Shown: positions 1-11,222 of the stretch, one piece after another
Layout of the letters: every line of letters starts with the position of its first letter
Position numbering within the stretch: the stretch's first letter is position 1
NCBI RefSeq assembly: GCF_003573695.1
Contig: NC_039359.1
Location: 154,930,210 to 154,994,209, forward strand
Reading direction: 5' to 3'
Source: Papaver somniferum
Taxonomy: Eukaryota > Streptophyta > Magnoliopsida > Ranunculales > Papaveraceae
DNA length: 64,000 nucleotides
Notes under the pieces: generated by a model
Seen by the model: the letters and a program-made list of their open reading frames with translations, nothing else
Told to the model about the DNA's origin: nothing
The model's database searches: none
Made by a program: the position numbers and the translations under genes

Positions 1-103
1 GGTTCTTAACTCATTGGTTTTCTCTTTGGAATCAATAAGGAGACGCTTAAATCTGTTGGCTAAGCCTAAACTGGATCTATGATCAATTTCTAAGAGGCGA
101 AAT

Positions 104-1920
104 TTATCTAAGTTCATTTAGAGAAAGAGATGAAATTCTATCATTTGAGAAGCTATTTAAGGAATTGTTAAGACGTTCAAGAAGGGTATCATTATCCAAG
201 GCATTAGGAAATGAGCGAAGAAGGGTAGCTTCATCAGAAAGACCATAAATGTCTGCAAAAAGGATCATTTAAATAAGATAAAACAACAGGATGAATGAAT
301 AAAGAGAAAAGAATAACATACCGTAAAGCTGATTATTAGCTTGTTGAAGACTAGAAATTTTGTTCTTATACGAGGAAGAATCAATTTCTAATTGTCTATT
401 TTCTCGCGAAGACCTTTAACTTCAGCTTCCAATTCTTCATTCTTTTTGCGAAATTGAAGATTCTTCTTTTCAAGATTTTCGCGTCTTCTCTCTAGATCTG
501 AGGCAACAGCAAAAGAAGCTTTTCCAGCCTGCGAAAATAAAAAAATAATATAGAAAGAATTTTGAGTTATAACAATGAAGAAGTAAAAGGATAAAAGTAT
601 ACCAGACTATTGAGAGAATGCAAGAAGTCGGGAGTCACTGATCTAGAAACTCCACGAAGAGAGCTATCACCATCTAGTAAAGGGACATCACAAAGGGTAG
701 CGAGAGCTTTGCAGGTATTTGCGAATTGGCTATCTCCCATTCCTTGTAGAGAATCAGAAAAGAGGCCAGAAAGCTTAGCCATAGAAGATTCAGGTGGAGA
801 ATCTTCAGTTGCAGCAATCATCGTTCCTCATCACCCTTGTCACTTTCAGAATTTTCGTTAGGAGGAACATTTGAAGGAGAAGAAGAACGAACTTTCTTTT
901 CTTTGGAGGAGGACCAGTTGATTTTTCCCTGCGAAGAGCACCTTTACCTTTATCACCAATCTTCGCAGCATCAGCATTCTTCTACTTCAGCAATAATCTT
1001 CACACACAGATAGAAATAAGAAATGGAAGCATGGAAGTAACAGTACTATTTAAATCATAAGAGAAAATTTCTTACCTCATCTGTGTATGAGCGAAGAGCT
1101 AAGAGTACTAGATTTCCCAGTCCTGTTATAACTATCTTTAGTTTTTGGATCTGCGGAATGTCGCAAGAGTTAGCGAACAGAATAGTAAAAATCAATAAAG
1201 AAATAAAATGAGTTAAAGGGGAGAAACATACCTCTTTCTCCTTCTCGGGCCAAGAGAAAACCCAAGGTTGATATGCAGCGAGATTCGCAGGAAGAACGTT
1301 TGATCCAGCAATGTAGGGTCCCTTTAGCATTAAAGGAAAACACACCATTTATCATCTTTGGATTGGCGAGGAGTTGTGTTTTTACCAGAATGCCAGTCAA
1401 TATCTTGCATAAGAATTTTGGCTTCATCAATGTTATCTTTCCTTTTTAATCGAATACCCCAGCGAGTATTCTCTTTCTTCATGGAGATAAGTTCGTAGTT
1501 CTCAAAGAAATTCGCCACTGTATACTTCTCAGCAACTATCTCTAGGTTTGCGAATTTTGGATCCTTAAGTTCTTTGGAGTAAAGAGATCCTCTACCAGCA
1601 CCACGATTAGGGAACTCTAGCATCAGACGGATGCAGTCCCCACTTAGTTGGAAGATGGCTCGCGAAAATCCCGAATGAGCGAGAATTTCATAAAATAAAG
1701 GAAGATCTGGGTTATAAAGAGGAATAGGGAGACCTGCGAGAATCTGACCTAGCGAAATTATGATTGATTGATCATCACAATATTGATAAGAGAAAAGCTT
1801 GACAGAAAGAATTGATTTGGCATTCTCACCAGGAATGGTGGAGAGTACGAAACCTTTATCAGCAAGATCTTTTTGGACATCTTGTAAATTCTTCTCATAT
1901 CTATGACCACTTGGAGCCAT
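104..1920 (-). pseudogene. Antisense multi-exon gene inside LTR element T1 (gypsy-type transposon N-terminal domain plus coiled-coil C-terminus)
   Basis: The gene reads leftward from an ATG at 1918-1920, opposite to the LTR at 2289-2752. The first exon (about 1232-1920) encodes roughly 220 residues. A segment near residues 60-95 (GLPIPLYNPDLPLFYEILAH) resembles the plant 'putative gypsy type transposon' domain (PF04195-like). A second exon is 1076-1150, flanked by GT donors (GAG|GTATGT at 1231, GAG|GTAAGA at 1075) and a CAG acceptor. Further coding stretches at 567-821, about 390-530 (charged, heptad-like, LQFRKKNEELEAEVKGLR) and 104-260 suggest a coiled-coil C-terminus ending at a stop at 104-106. 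One-base frame breaks near 1340 and 800 make it non-functional as read. Domain assignment is by resemblance only; exon joins are inferred. Confidence 0.55.
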
Positions 1921-2288
1921 GTTTGAATATAAAGTATGGGAATGTATAGAAAGTAAAAGGATTGAAGGAAGAAAAAATTACAGCAGCAGAATTTGCAGAA
2001 GAATAACAGAGTTGCAGAGATGAGAGAATAAAAATAGAAGAGAAAGTAAAAAGAAAAGTGGAAAAAGGGGTAGGAAGAGTATATAAAGAAGATTTTTTAC
2101 TCGAAGAAATAAATATCATTAAGGCGAAGAGACGTGGGAGGTTGAAAAGTAGCGGTTACAGAAGACGTGTCAAGAAATAAATGGAAGAGAGAGTACGTGT
2201 GGTAAGTGTGGAATATGAAAAGATAAACAATTGCGGCATTTCTCACATCATTCTCTACTTTGCAGAGAAGATATGAGAAGAGGCAAGA

Positions 2289-2752
2289 TGTAGGATCAGA
2301 ATTTCGCAATGACAATGTTTCATCGAAGTTATTAATGACACAGCATAACAGCGTCGCAGAACAGTTTCAGAAATGATAGAATAAATGACGTCATCTAAGG
2401 TCACGAGAAAGATGTGATAGTCTTGCGAAGATTAGAGAGTTTGCGAAATTAACATCTGTAAGGTTGCGAGAATGTCGCAAACCATATCCGAAAATAAAGG
2501 ACAGATTAGCTGTCATCCACTATGTATTTCCTTATAAATAGTCATTCGAGTTGTAAGAAGAGAGAGATCTTTTTGAGTAAGAAACAAGTAAATAGGAGAG
2601 AGAAAGTTCAGAGCAGACATTCTTGACTGCTTTATCTTTCTTGTAAGAACATTCAAAAATTAATCAATAAAATTAAGAATATAAACCTAAAAATGAGTTG
2701 ATCAACAATGAAATCATATGAAAGGTGTAGTGTAGGATTTCCTGCAACTACA
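2289..2752 (+). repeat. 3' LTR of element T1, with polypurine tract just upstream
   Basis: The segment starts TGTAGGATCAG and ends CTGCAACTACA, a TG...CA LTR of 464 bp. The purine-rich run AGAAGAGGCAAGA at 2276-2288 directly precedes it, as a polypurine tract precedes a 3' LTR. A TATAAATA box lies near 2533. A closely similar copy is the solo LTR at 19832-20301, which fixes both ends. The interior of T1 is to the left and its 5' LTR lies outside the window. The LTR ends are shared with G1 (47556-48074), so T1 and G1 belong to one larger family. Confidence 0.88.
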
Positions 2753-3414
2753 TAGTTCATTGGTGCAAATACTAGGGTTTTTTGTATGAGTCTCCGACAA
2801 AGAGAAAATCGGATCTAATTCTTGCAAATCAACCGGCCAAGGATCCTCCTTTTGAATAGGCGAGTGATCATTATTAAGATCCAGAGTTGGAATAACTTCA
2901 TCATTATTGCAAGAAATTTCAAAAGGTTGCTCATCTCCAAAATATTCGTTGTTGTCCCTTGGATATTAATTTGGTTTTGAGACCAAACTTCTTTTTTGTT
3001 CCTTATCTCACTAAGTTGATACATTTGTATTTGAGAATTCTTCGTGCTCCTTTGAATTTCTTGGTGTGATTCTTCAGTCTTTTTGTTGAGATCGTGCATT
3101 ATTTGAATATGCTGGTCCATCTTATCCATAAATTGGTGCATTAAATCTTCCAGACTAGAAGAATAGTCATTAGAAGCACAACTATCCTCTCATCCTTGTG
3201 GTTGCTCACTTACATACTCCTTATAAGGTTGTTGATATGCATGTGAATATCCATAAGGCTCTGTGGGATATTGATCATAACCAAAAGATTGGTTTTGATT
3301 ATACCCATAGTATGGTTGGTAGTTGTCATATGAATGAGATTGAAAACCATATTGATTATCACTATTGTATGTGTAATATTGTGCTCCGTACATGTTATTT
3401 CTGTAAGGAAACAT
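2753..3414 (-). pseudogene. Truncated gypsy gag fragment (element G3)
   Basis: Two minus-strand open stretches lie between the T1 LTR and the primer site at 3500. The upstream one (3190-3414, 74 codons) is Tyr/Gln/Asn rich with YGYNQNQSFGYDQYP-like repeats. The downstream one (2815-3141) starts HQFMDKMDQHIQIMHDLNKK, a helical, probably coiled-coil segment. Both styles are usual in the gag of Athila/Tat-like Ty3/gypsy elements. Position just inside an LTR and primer site in the same orientation supports gag. The reading is cut at 2752 by the T1 LTR, so the rest of the element lies left of the window if it survives. Confidence 0.6.
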
Positions 3415-3499
3415 GACGACTCACAAGAAAAAGAAAATCAAAACAAAAATCTAAAAAAGAATAACAAGCTAAACAAATAACAAATCAATTAGCAACTGC

Positions 3500-3517
3500 T
3501 CCCCAGCAGCGGCGCCA
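3500..3517 (-). other. Primer binding site of G3
   Basis: The reverse strand reads TGGCGCCGCTGCTGGGGA directly inside the LTR end, the usual form of primer site in many plant gypsy elements. It differs by one base from the G2 site at 40267. Its place fixes 3523-5030 as the 5' LTR of a leftward-oriented element. Confidence 0.8.
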
Positions 3518-3522
3518 AAATT

Positions 3523-5030
3523 TGATGCGTGTCGTTAATGCAACAAATTAATATATATATTTACCACTAATTGAATGGTAATATAGCGGTAGTAAGAGAT
3601 CGTTCCCACAGAGAGTTGTGTAATTGATAGGTTATTTGATCAGCAAGATAAAGTAAATAACAATGGGTGGTTTTGGTTTATAAGATAAATAGAAAGAAAA
3701 TAAAGAAGAAAGGGATGATTAAGGAATTCTTCGCTGTTACCAAGCGATAACTGGATTAATATACTTATATATTGTTCGTAAGAACCATTCATCACCAACC
3801 GTGGAATAACAGTTAGCTCAGTGTTATCCCCAAAACTCCTTGTACCACGGATACGGAAGCTCTCCAATATCAGATTCTATTCAACTGAACCACCAAGTAG
3901 TAGCTTACTCAAGGTGTAATCCAATGAATGCTTTAAGCTTTGTGAATTAGGTTAATCCCAGTAGTTAAACTCTTAGATCAAGGTTTACTTGTTGGTGTTT
4001 TTTTCACACACGATTCCTCCACAGAATCCCTCTGTAAGGTCTCGTGATTTCTACTTGTGTAGAGAGTTATTCGACGATTACTTATCTCCTAACTTCCACT
4101 AGCAATAGAACAATTAATAGATTAATCTAGCGTGCACTCCAAATCAATCCAATAATCACTTATAAACCCTAGATATGGTAAAAACAAACGATGATGATAA
4201 AAACTCTCAATAGGTTTGTATTATTAATAAAGTTTCACGCTTAGAACATTGAATGCATCCTTAATCAACAAAGAATTTAGCTACTCATATTACAAAGAAG
4301 ATGAAGAATGGTGGTTTCCCCCTAAAGGGGTAAACCCTAGGTTTTGATGTAGAACTTGTGATATGATATTCGATGATATTTTTACATAACCTAATACCTT
4401 TTTATAGGTTTAAATTGCTTGGTCTCCAAGTATTTAGTTAGGTTTAGGAACCCGACCCGAAAATATGACATAACGACTCCAAACGTGCCCTTAGGCCTTC
4501 CAAGGTGTGAATACACGTTTCCCATTTGATAAGTTAGCGTACCCAGTCCGTAAACTTCAAATTCCAGCAGATATTTTCAGAAATAAGTCTGCGAACTCGG
4601 TTCGCAAACCCAGTTCGCGGACTTCACTGTCTTCGGTATTCAATGAAAACTGTTTTGGCCACAACTTCTTCATCCGAACTCGGAATGACCTCATTCTTTT
4701 TGAATTCTTTTTATATTTAAATTATCTTCAAGATGATGATGATAAATCCTTAATTTGAATGAGTTAAGATCGGTTTTTGTCCCGTGTCTTGATTATGAGC
4801 GTTTTGCTCCTTTTCGTCGCACTTCTTCCACTTCTCTTGGACTTGAGCACTTGGATACTTGGAATACTTCTATTTTATATATTTTCAGCACTTTGTAGCT
4901 CCTTTTTGGATGATTCACCTAATTGGGACAAATAAGAGAAAACCAAAGTAATAATATGAAAATATGCAAGAATAATAGCTAAAACAAGTATGAAATGGAC
5001 ACTAAAATCATATGAATTATGCACTTATCA
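3523..5030 (-). repeat. 5' LTR of gypsy element G3 (reverse orientation)
   Basis: On the reverse strand the segment starts TGATAAGTGCATAATTC and ends GACACGCATCA, giving TG...CA ends and 1508 bp, followed by the primer site. It holds no gene. At 4545-4625 it contains inverted CGAACTCGGTTCG-type and GCGTACCC-type motifs like those in the copia-family LTRs of this window. Part of it (about 4500-4860) is also found inverted at 48466-48830 inside E2. Confidence 0.78.
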
Positions 5031-5769
5031 GCAGAGCAAGAACAAAGGTTGCAGAGGCGTTATTCATCGCAGCAGAGAAGGAATAAGAAGAACCAAAGAA
5101 CAACACTTAAAGATAGTCGCAGAAACCGTTACTTATTCTTTCAAAATTCAATACCTTTGTAACAGTTCTGCAACAATTAATTCTGTTAGGGTTTTCTCTG
5201 TAACAGTTTTCTCTGTAACAGTAGGCTCTGTAACAGTGAGTTCTGTAACAAATATATTTGTTACAAACTCGCTGCATAATATTATTTCTCAATAAAAACA
5301 CCTTTTGAGCCATGTTTCTATCTTTTAGGTGCGTTTTGAGCATGAGGGGCTAAACCCCAAAACTGGGATGACGGAGGAAGCCATGCTTCATAATTGTTTG
5401 GTAATTATACTTGATTATTATGATTTTTTGCATTGATTTTCAATCGATTTATGATTTTCATTGATTATTTGTGATTTTGTTTGATAGTGTATGCTTAGTC
5501 AAGGAACTGTTGATGCACTATGCTTATGAGTTACATCTAATGCTTTATAAAATCTACTTTTGGCAAAGAAATAGAGTCTAGAAAAGAGATAAAATTATTA
5601 TAAATCATTGTATGAACCAATTGATTGTGAAGTTTGGTGGAATCCTAAGTCCCAGTACTTTGTTAAAATCTCTTATTTGTTTTTAGTATTTTTGTTTATT
5701 ACATCTGAAATCAAATCTCTACAAGTCTGAGAATCGAACATCTTATTTACCACTTGTACAACACATCAT
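5031..5769. other. Unassigned repeat-derived stretch, probably a degenerate LTR
   Basis: No gene is seen. The part at 5160-5265 is a short degenerate tandem repeat of TCTGTAACAGT, with unit length about 17-18 bases. The right end (about 5715-5765) has the look of the 3' end of a gypsy LTR (a run like GAGAATCGAACATCTTATTT then TTACCACTTGTACAACA), but I could not place its left end or a matching copy. It separates the G3 LTR from the copia fragment at 5770. Confidence 0.35.
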
Positions 5770-6601
5770 GAGACAATTGAGAAAGTCAAAAAATCCCAGA
5801 ATCAGTTGAAGTCGTCCCAACTGTTACTGATCCTGATATTTCTAGCGACGAGGAGAAGAGCACTGATCAGGCTGCTCCTGTTGAACAAGAACGTGTCCCT
5901 CCTCGACACCTCTAGGTTCAAAGGAATCATGATCCCAATAGTATTATTGGAGGTAGAGATTCTATTTCTAAGACAAGAGGATAACTTCAAAATATTTGCA
6001 ATTTTGGTTGTTATCTTTCACAAGTAGAACCGAGAAATATTGACGAAGCTTTTAACGATCCGTTTTGGGTGAATGCAATGCATGAAGAGTTAAATCAATT
6101 TAAAAGAAAAGATGTATGGGAACTAGTACCTTGTCCCTCCAGTATCAATATTGTTGGTACCAAATGGATATTCAAGAATAAGTCTGATGAATTTGGCACA
6201 ATTGTCAGAAATAAAGCCAGGCTTGTCGCTCAAGGATGTTTACACATTGAGGGTATCGACTTTGACGAAACCTTTGCTCATGTGGCATTCCTTGAGTCCA
6301 TTCGGTTCTTATTATCTCATTCTTGTTTTCTTAAGGTTAAGCTGTTTCAAATGGACATAAAATCCGCGTTCCTAAACAGAAATTTAAAGGAAGAGGTCTA
6401 CGTCGCTCAACCTAAGGGTTTTGAAAATCCTGACTTCCTAGATCATATTCTTAAGCTTAAAAAGGAATTATATGGCTTAAAACAAGCACCTCGTGCCTGG
6501 TTCGAAAAACTAACTACTTCTCTTCTTAGGAAAAGTTTTTGGAGAGACGGAGCTGATAAAACCTTGTTTACCAGATGGAGTGGGAAAGATGTTGTCGTTG
6601 C
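5770..6601 (+). pseudogene. Ty1/copia polyprotein fragment: linker and start of reverse transcriptase (CopB)
   Basis: A long open stretch at 6069-6601 encodes the start of a copia reverse transcriptase. Diagnostic strings are WELVP near residue 17, IVGTKWIFKNK, VRNKARLVAQG, a FDETFA motif, FQMDIKSAFLN and KKELYGLKQAPRAWF. Upstream, 5770-6060 holds the variable integrase-RT linker with two in-frame stops. The conserved YVDD part of the domain is missing because E3 begins at 6602, right after the residues DVVVA. No continuation was found to the right of E3. The style is that of SIRE/Maximus-like copia elements. Dead fragment. Confidence 0.88.
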
Positions 6602-9072
6602 TGTTAGAGCACTGCTCGGTCGAACTCGCATGCGTTGCAATCTCAAGAATGTTTGTCAATGTTAGTGATCAAAACTATAAGTCTTGATTTCTATCCTATT
6701 TATAGATATCTCGGACTAGGACATAGATTGTGTAGTTGAGCTTAGTTTTCACGATGTTCATCATTTGAAGACGAAGAACTACTAAGGGGAGCTTGTGGAA
6801 CTTCATCGACAAAAGGTATGTGGAGACTTGAACTCATCTATCACTTGGAAAGTCTATTTCTACTATATCACATATATTGAGACATAAGTCGTATTACGAT
6901 ATAGTTTTTTATATACACATTTGAGATTTCGAGTTGAGTTTAACTCCCTTACATATTTCTAGAAATATGTGTTGGCAAGCTTTCGCTTCGACCAAGTTCA
7001 TCTTATATCATGTGAAAATTGTCGAGTAACATCTTACATGGTTTGTGTGATAGAATCATATTGGTGTTATCTTGGAATGTTTCGTAATGATTATTTCAAT
7101 AACTTGAAAATTGCTTTGATGCTAATAGTGTGTGAAAAATGGCTATTATCATCCTCTAAGAAAGTTTCAATCATTGAAATAAGAGTTTAGAACACTTAAC
7201 CATTATTGGATATGTCATGTTGTGCACTCTTGCACATATGTAATCCATGTATGGGAACCATAGTATGCGCACCGTTTGCGTACATGTTGGTTTGAGAAAT
7301 CAGAGAACCTAAGTATGCGTACCCGTTTACATACTGGCGTACAAGTTCATGTCCGAGAATTTCTGCTGGGATTTGAAGTTTGCGTACCCGTTTGCGTACT
7401 GGCGTAACTCAATCTTAGTCCGGGTATTTGAAGTATGCGTACCCGTCTGCATAATTGAAGGTTAAAGTTCTAAAATTGGTTATGAACATGAACATAGACA
7501 TTTATATAATAAGGAATGCAATATTTGCAAACCGTGGCTATAATGTTCATGATTGATTCAAGTGAATCAAACCGATTTTGCTTCAATTGTGTTCTTGTAT
7601 AATTCTATGAGAATATAGCAATTGAACAACTCTTTAACTAGTTTCATTTGAGTCATTTGAACTAGTTATGGTTAAGATGAATAAGGTTGATATGAGAGTA
7701 ATAATATGGCTAACCTCGGTTAACTGTTTGTGAACCAACATGGTATACACGTTTAGGTGCGGTTACATAAACGTAAATGAGGGTACATTTCATTTGTGTG
7801 TAACAAGCTAACTTCGAATCTAACGGTTGAAAGATATTAGCTTGGTTGAATCAGGTTTTTCATCTATCGGTGAATATTGAATTTTTGTTACCAAGGTAAC
7901 TTGGATTGCAAACCTTGATTTGAAAACTATATAAAGGAGAATTCTAGCAACTGGGAAACCTAATCCCCACACCTCATGTGTGTTACTAGTTGCATAAACT
8001 AGAGTCGATTCTCCTTTAAACTTAGGTTTCTATCGAGACCCTCTAGGTTAACGACTTCAAAGACTTCATTGGGATTGTGAAGCCAGACCCAACTATTTTC
8101 TTTGTAGTTGCGTGTTCTGATCTTGCCCGATTATATTGTATTGAGTACAATTGAAATAATTGACTCGAGATTAATTTCTCCGATAAGCAAGATAAAAGTA
8201 ATCACAAACATCTTCGTCTCATCGTTTGTGATTCCACAATATCTTGTTTCGCTAGTCGATTAAGATTATTGTGAAGTGATTGATAATACTAGGTTGTTCT
8301 TCGGGAATATAAGTTCGTTTTATCAATTAGTTCATGTTCACCTTGATTTATCAAAAGATGGAAAAAAACTCTTGGGTACTTCTGTGGGAGACAAATTTAT
8401 TTAATCCATAGACTTTTTTGTGTGAGACAGATTTGTTTGTCAAGTCTTCGACTTTGGGTCGTAGAAACTCTTGGTTGTGGGTGAGATCAACTAAGGGAAT
8501 CAAGTGTGTAGTATCCTGCTGGGATCAGAGACGTAAGGAATGCAACTGTACCTTGAATCAGTGTGAGATTGATTAGGGTTCAACTACACTTCAGTCTGAT
8601 GTTAAATGGTAGTAGGCTAGAGTCTGTAGCGGCTTAATACAGTGTGGTGTTCAATCTGGACTAGGTCCCGGGGTTTTTCTGCATTTTCGGTTTCCTCGTT
8701 AACAAAATTCTGGTGTCTCTGTTATTTCTTTTCCGCATTATATTTTGTTATATAATTGAAATATCACAGGTTGTGCGTTAAGATCAATCAATTAGAATAT
8801 CCAACCTTTGGTTGTTGATTTACATTGATTGACACTTGAACATTGATCTTTGTTACCGTTCAAGTAACTCCTCTTATATTCAATCGGGCTCGCAGATTTC
8901 TATTTGATGATTGCGGATTGAATTAAGATTTAGAGATATTAAACTCTTTGATATACTTTTCTCTAGATTGAGTCTGACTATCTAGTTGATTCTATAAAAA
9001 GTATATTAGAGTAAGTCCTATCAGATTGCCAAGCGAATTGTTGGGTGTGGTTGTTAGACCCACGCATTTTCA
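6602..9072 (+). repeat. E3 5' LTR
   Basis: This 2471-bp LTR has TG/CA ends. A TATATAAAGGAG promoter-like box lies near 7929. Motif arrays at 7255-7465 (see separate entry) sit upstream of it. It contains no gene; short ORFs in it are not conserved between copies. It aligns along its length with 12610-16540 except for the Helitron in the latter. Confidence 0.9.
7255..7465. promoter_or_regulatory. Array of near-palindromic GTATGCGTAC-CCGT-TTGCGTAC motifs in E3 LTR
   Basis: About four copies of a unit close to GTATGCGTACCCGTTTGCGT are spaced about 45-60 bases apart. Each half resembles the palindrome GTATGCATAC or GTACGCATAC. Matching arrays occur at the same place in every LTR of this family (13255-13437, 17895-18145, 20459-20760, 24245-24490, 34725-34975, 52820-53030, 59370-59510 with 61045-61150). 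Position well upstream of the LTR TATA box fits an enhancer-like block, but a regulatory role is inference. Confidence 0.5.
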
Positions 9073-9074
9073 AT

Positions 9075-9086
9075 TGGTATCAGAGC
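9075..9086 (+). other. Primer binding site, initiator methionine tRNA type
   Basis: TGGTATCAGAGC lies two bases after the LTR end. It is the standard complement to the 3' end of plant initiator-Met tRNA used by most copia elements. Confidence 0.93.
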
Positions 9087-10192
9087 AGGAAAACAATATA
9101 AACCTAATAAGTTTGTGTTTGACTGATACTTAAAAGTTTGCCCTCATGGGAAATTTCTTTGGGAAACTTGCTCTTGGCATTTGCAACGCACGCCAGAACT
9201 CCTTAATGATTGTTCAGAGATTATTATGGATTAAACCTACGGTTTCTCATGATAATCCTTTACATCTAAGAACTTGGAAAACCTAGACGATGTGAAACAA
9301 TCTAAAAGAAAAATTAAAAAGGGAGGAAAGTTGAGAAAACGTTTTTTACGCTCAAAGATATGGAATCTCACTAGATTAACTCTTAATCTTTTTGAGAAAT
9401 ACTATCGTGATGGATCAATTGACAAAGATATATTCAGAGCATTTGAAAACGTTTTTTAATTCTTAAAAAAGCTTAATTCAATTAAGAAAAATAATCGCTT
9501 CGATAAAAGTTCGTTACATGTCAAATTATGTAATCATGATGTACGAACTAGACATTTTATCAACACAAGTAGGCCTAATGAAATGGGTTCTCATGTTGTT
9601 GATGTTGTTTTAATATATCAGAAAAATCTTCTCTCTGGTCATATGAAAAAGAAGTTAGAAATCTCGGTTAACCATGATTATATTCATTACTATGATTATA
9701 TCTCTGGTTCAACCAAAAATAATGCATGAGGATCTCTCTGCACACCTTTCCACTTGGTAACATGCTTGGCACTACCCCATTTGTATATATCTTGAGATGG
9801 GGCAAGAAATGGTTTGATTCATGTATAGTTGGGTTAATATATTATTCTGTCCTTCTAGGATATTCGAATAAGCTTTCTACTGCACCGGTTTTTCACACAA
9901 ATGTTTATTTTCACGAGTTGCACAACCTTGATGTATGAACATCAAAGAAAATCCTATATTCCTTTGTGGGTCGCGGTTCAGAAACGGGTCCAAGCCTATT
10001 CGTGGGTATATAAAGAAGGAGTATGCGTACCTTCTTCTTCCTCCCATCTTACCCGCGTACGTGAACTTTCTAGGGTTCATGAAATTTCTCCATTAAATCA
10101 TCTTTGGAGAAAAATAAGAAGAAGGGTGTTCAAGACTCATTCCAAGTAAGTGATTTCCTCTTGTTTTTCCTTTCCAATTTCTAGATCTCACG
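9087..10192 (+). other. E3 leader and small ORF remnants
   Basis: No complete gene is recognised. A 61-codon ORF at 9274-9459 is very basic at its N-terminus (KQSKRKIKKGGKLRKRFLRS) and could be a relic of a nucleocapsid-like region. Another at 9726-9938 has no recognisable features. An ATG at 9147 opens a short frame of about 46 codons that ends before 9290. Position between primer site and the 10193 ORF is where gag would stand in a full element. Confidence 0.4.
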
Positions 10193-11222
10193 ATGAATTT
10201 CAAGGTTTCAAAAGGAACTTCAAAAAATTTGGGTTCTTCATCTTCTAGCAAGGATTTTCCTATAGATCAAGATTCTCTTAGGATTAGATTTGTTAATGAT
10301 TCTTGTGCTAGAGTTCTTGAAAGGATTTCCTAATGGATTTATTCTAGAAAAGAAATTGGATTTTTCTAGTGGACATAAGGAGGATTTAATTTTCTTTGAA
10401 ATTCAAGCTTGGAAATATTTTTAATGGTCTTGGTGAAGGTTTTGACACTCTTACAAGAATCTTCTATGCTAACATCTATTATGTTAATCATGATGACATG
10501 GAATTCAAGACCATGGTTAATAGACAAAGGATTCATATAATTAGAGAGTTAATTTCAAGAATTACTAATATTCCCATTGGGAATTTTCTCCTTCCAAGAC
10601 CTAGTCATGAACGTCCCTCTTATGAAACCATCTCTATTGGTCTTTGTGGTAAGAGTGTTGATTGGAATGAAGGGAAGCTTCCTACTAATAATCTTAGTCT
10701 TGCTTAATGTCCTTTGGTAAACTTGGAATGTCTAATCTTTGTCCCTCCACGATTGAGAATTCTCATTGGAGTTGTGGGTTTGCGGAATTGGTCTATTTTC
10801 TTATTTTGGGAACTCAAGGTCTCGACATTTTCGGGCTCATCATATATCAAATGATGTCGATGACGTCTTCCAACAAGAAGCTAGGATATCCTTACTTAAT
10901 TGAGCGAATTTGTCGCGCTCTCTTTATAGATCCGATTGGGAACTATATTGGAACTCCCAAGCTAGTCTGTCCTTGTACATTCAAACGTATGAAGGATAAT
11001 GCTTGCAAGAGACAAAGAAGCAACACACTTGATGGCACATGTGATTCCGTCTCCATGAATATTCTTCATAAAATTCTCAAAGGTGTTGATAAGATTAGTG
11101 CCAAGGTAAAGTGCGTTCAAGAACAATTACTTGTGATTTCTACCAAGTTTCCGGAAATCAAAGATGACATGGATAGGATTCAAGCCACTCTTATGGTCTC
11201 CGATGATGAAGATGATGATTAG
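10193..11222 (+). pseudogene. Plant putative transposon protein domain (PF20167-like), frameshifted
   Basis: Three overlapping frames join into one protein. Frame one starts at ATG 10193 (MNFKVSKGTSKNLGSSSSS). The middle part 10396-10707 holds FYANIYYVNHDDMEFKTMVN and then an ITNIP segment. The third, 10707-11222, holds DIFGLIIYQMMSMTSSNKKL followed by YPYLIERICRALFI and an acidic Asp/Glu tail. The order 'FYANL..., ILGLP, hydrophobic helix, PSLI..LC' is that of the plant-only transposon-protein domain often found in non-autonomous LTR elements. Stops near 10331 and 10707 require at least two frame changes. Its role in the element is unknown. Confidence 0.6.
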
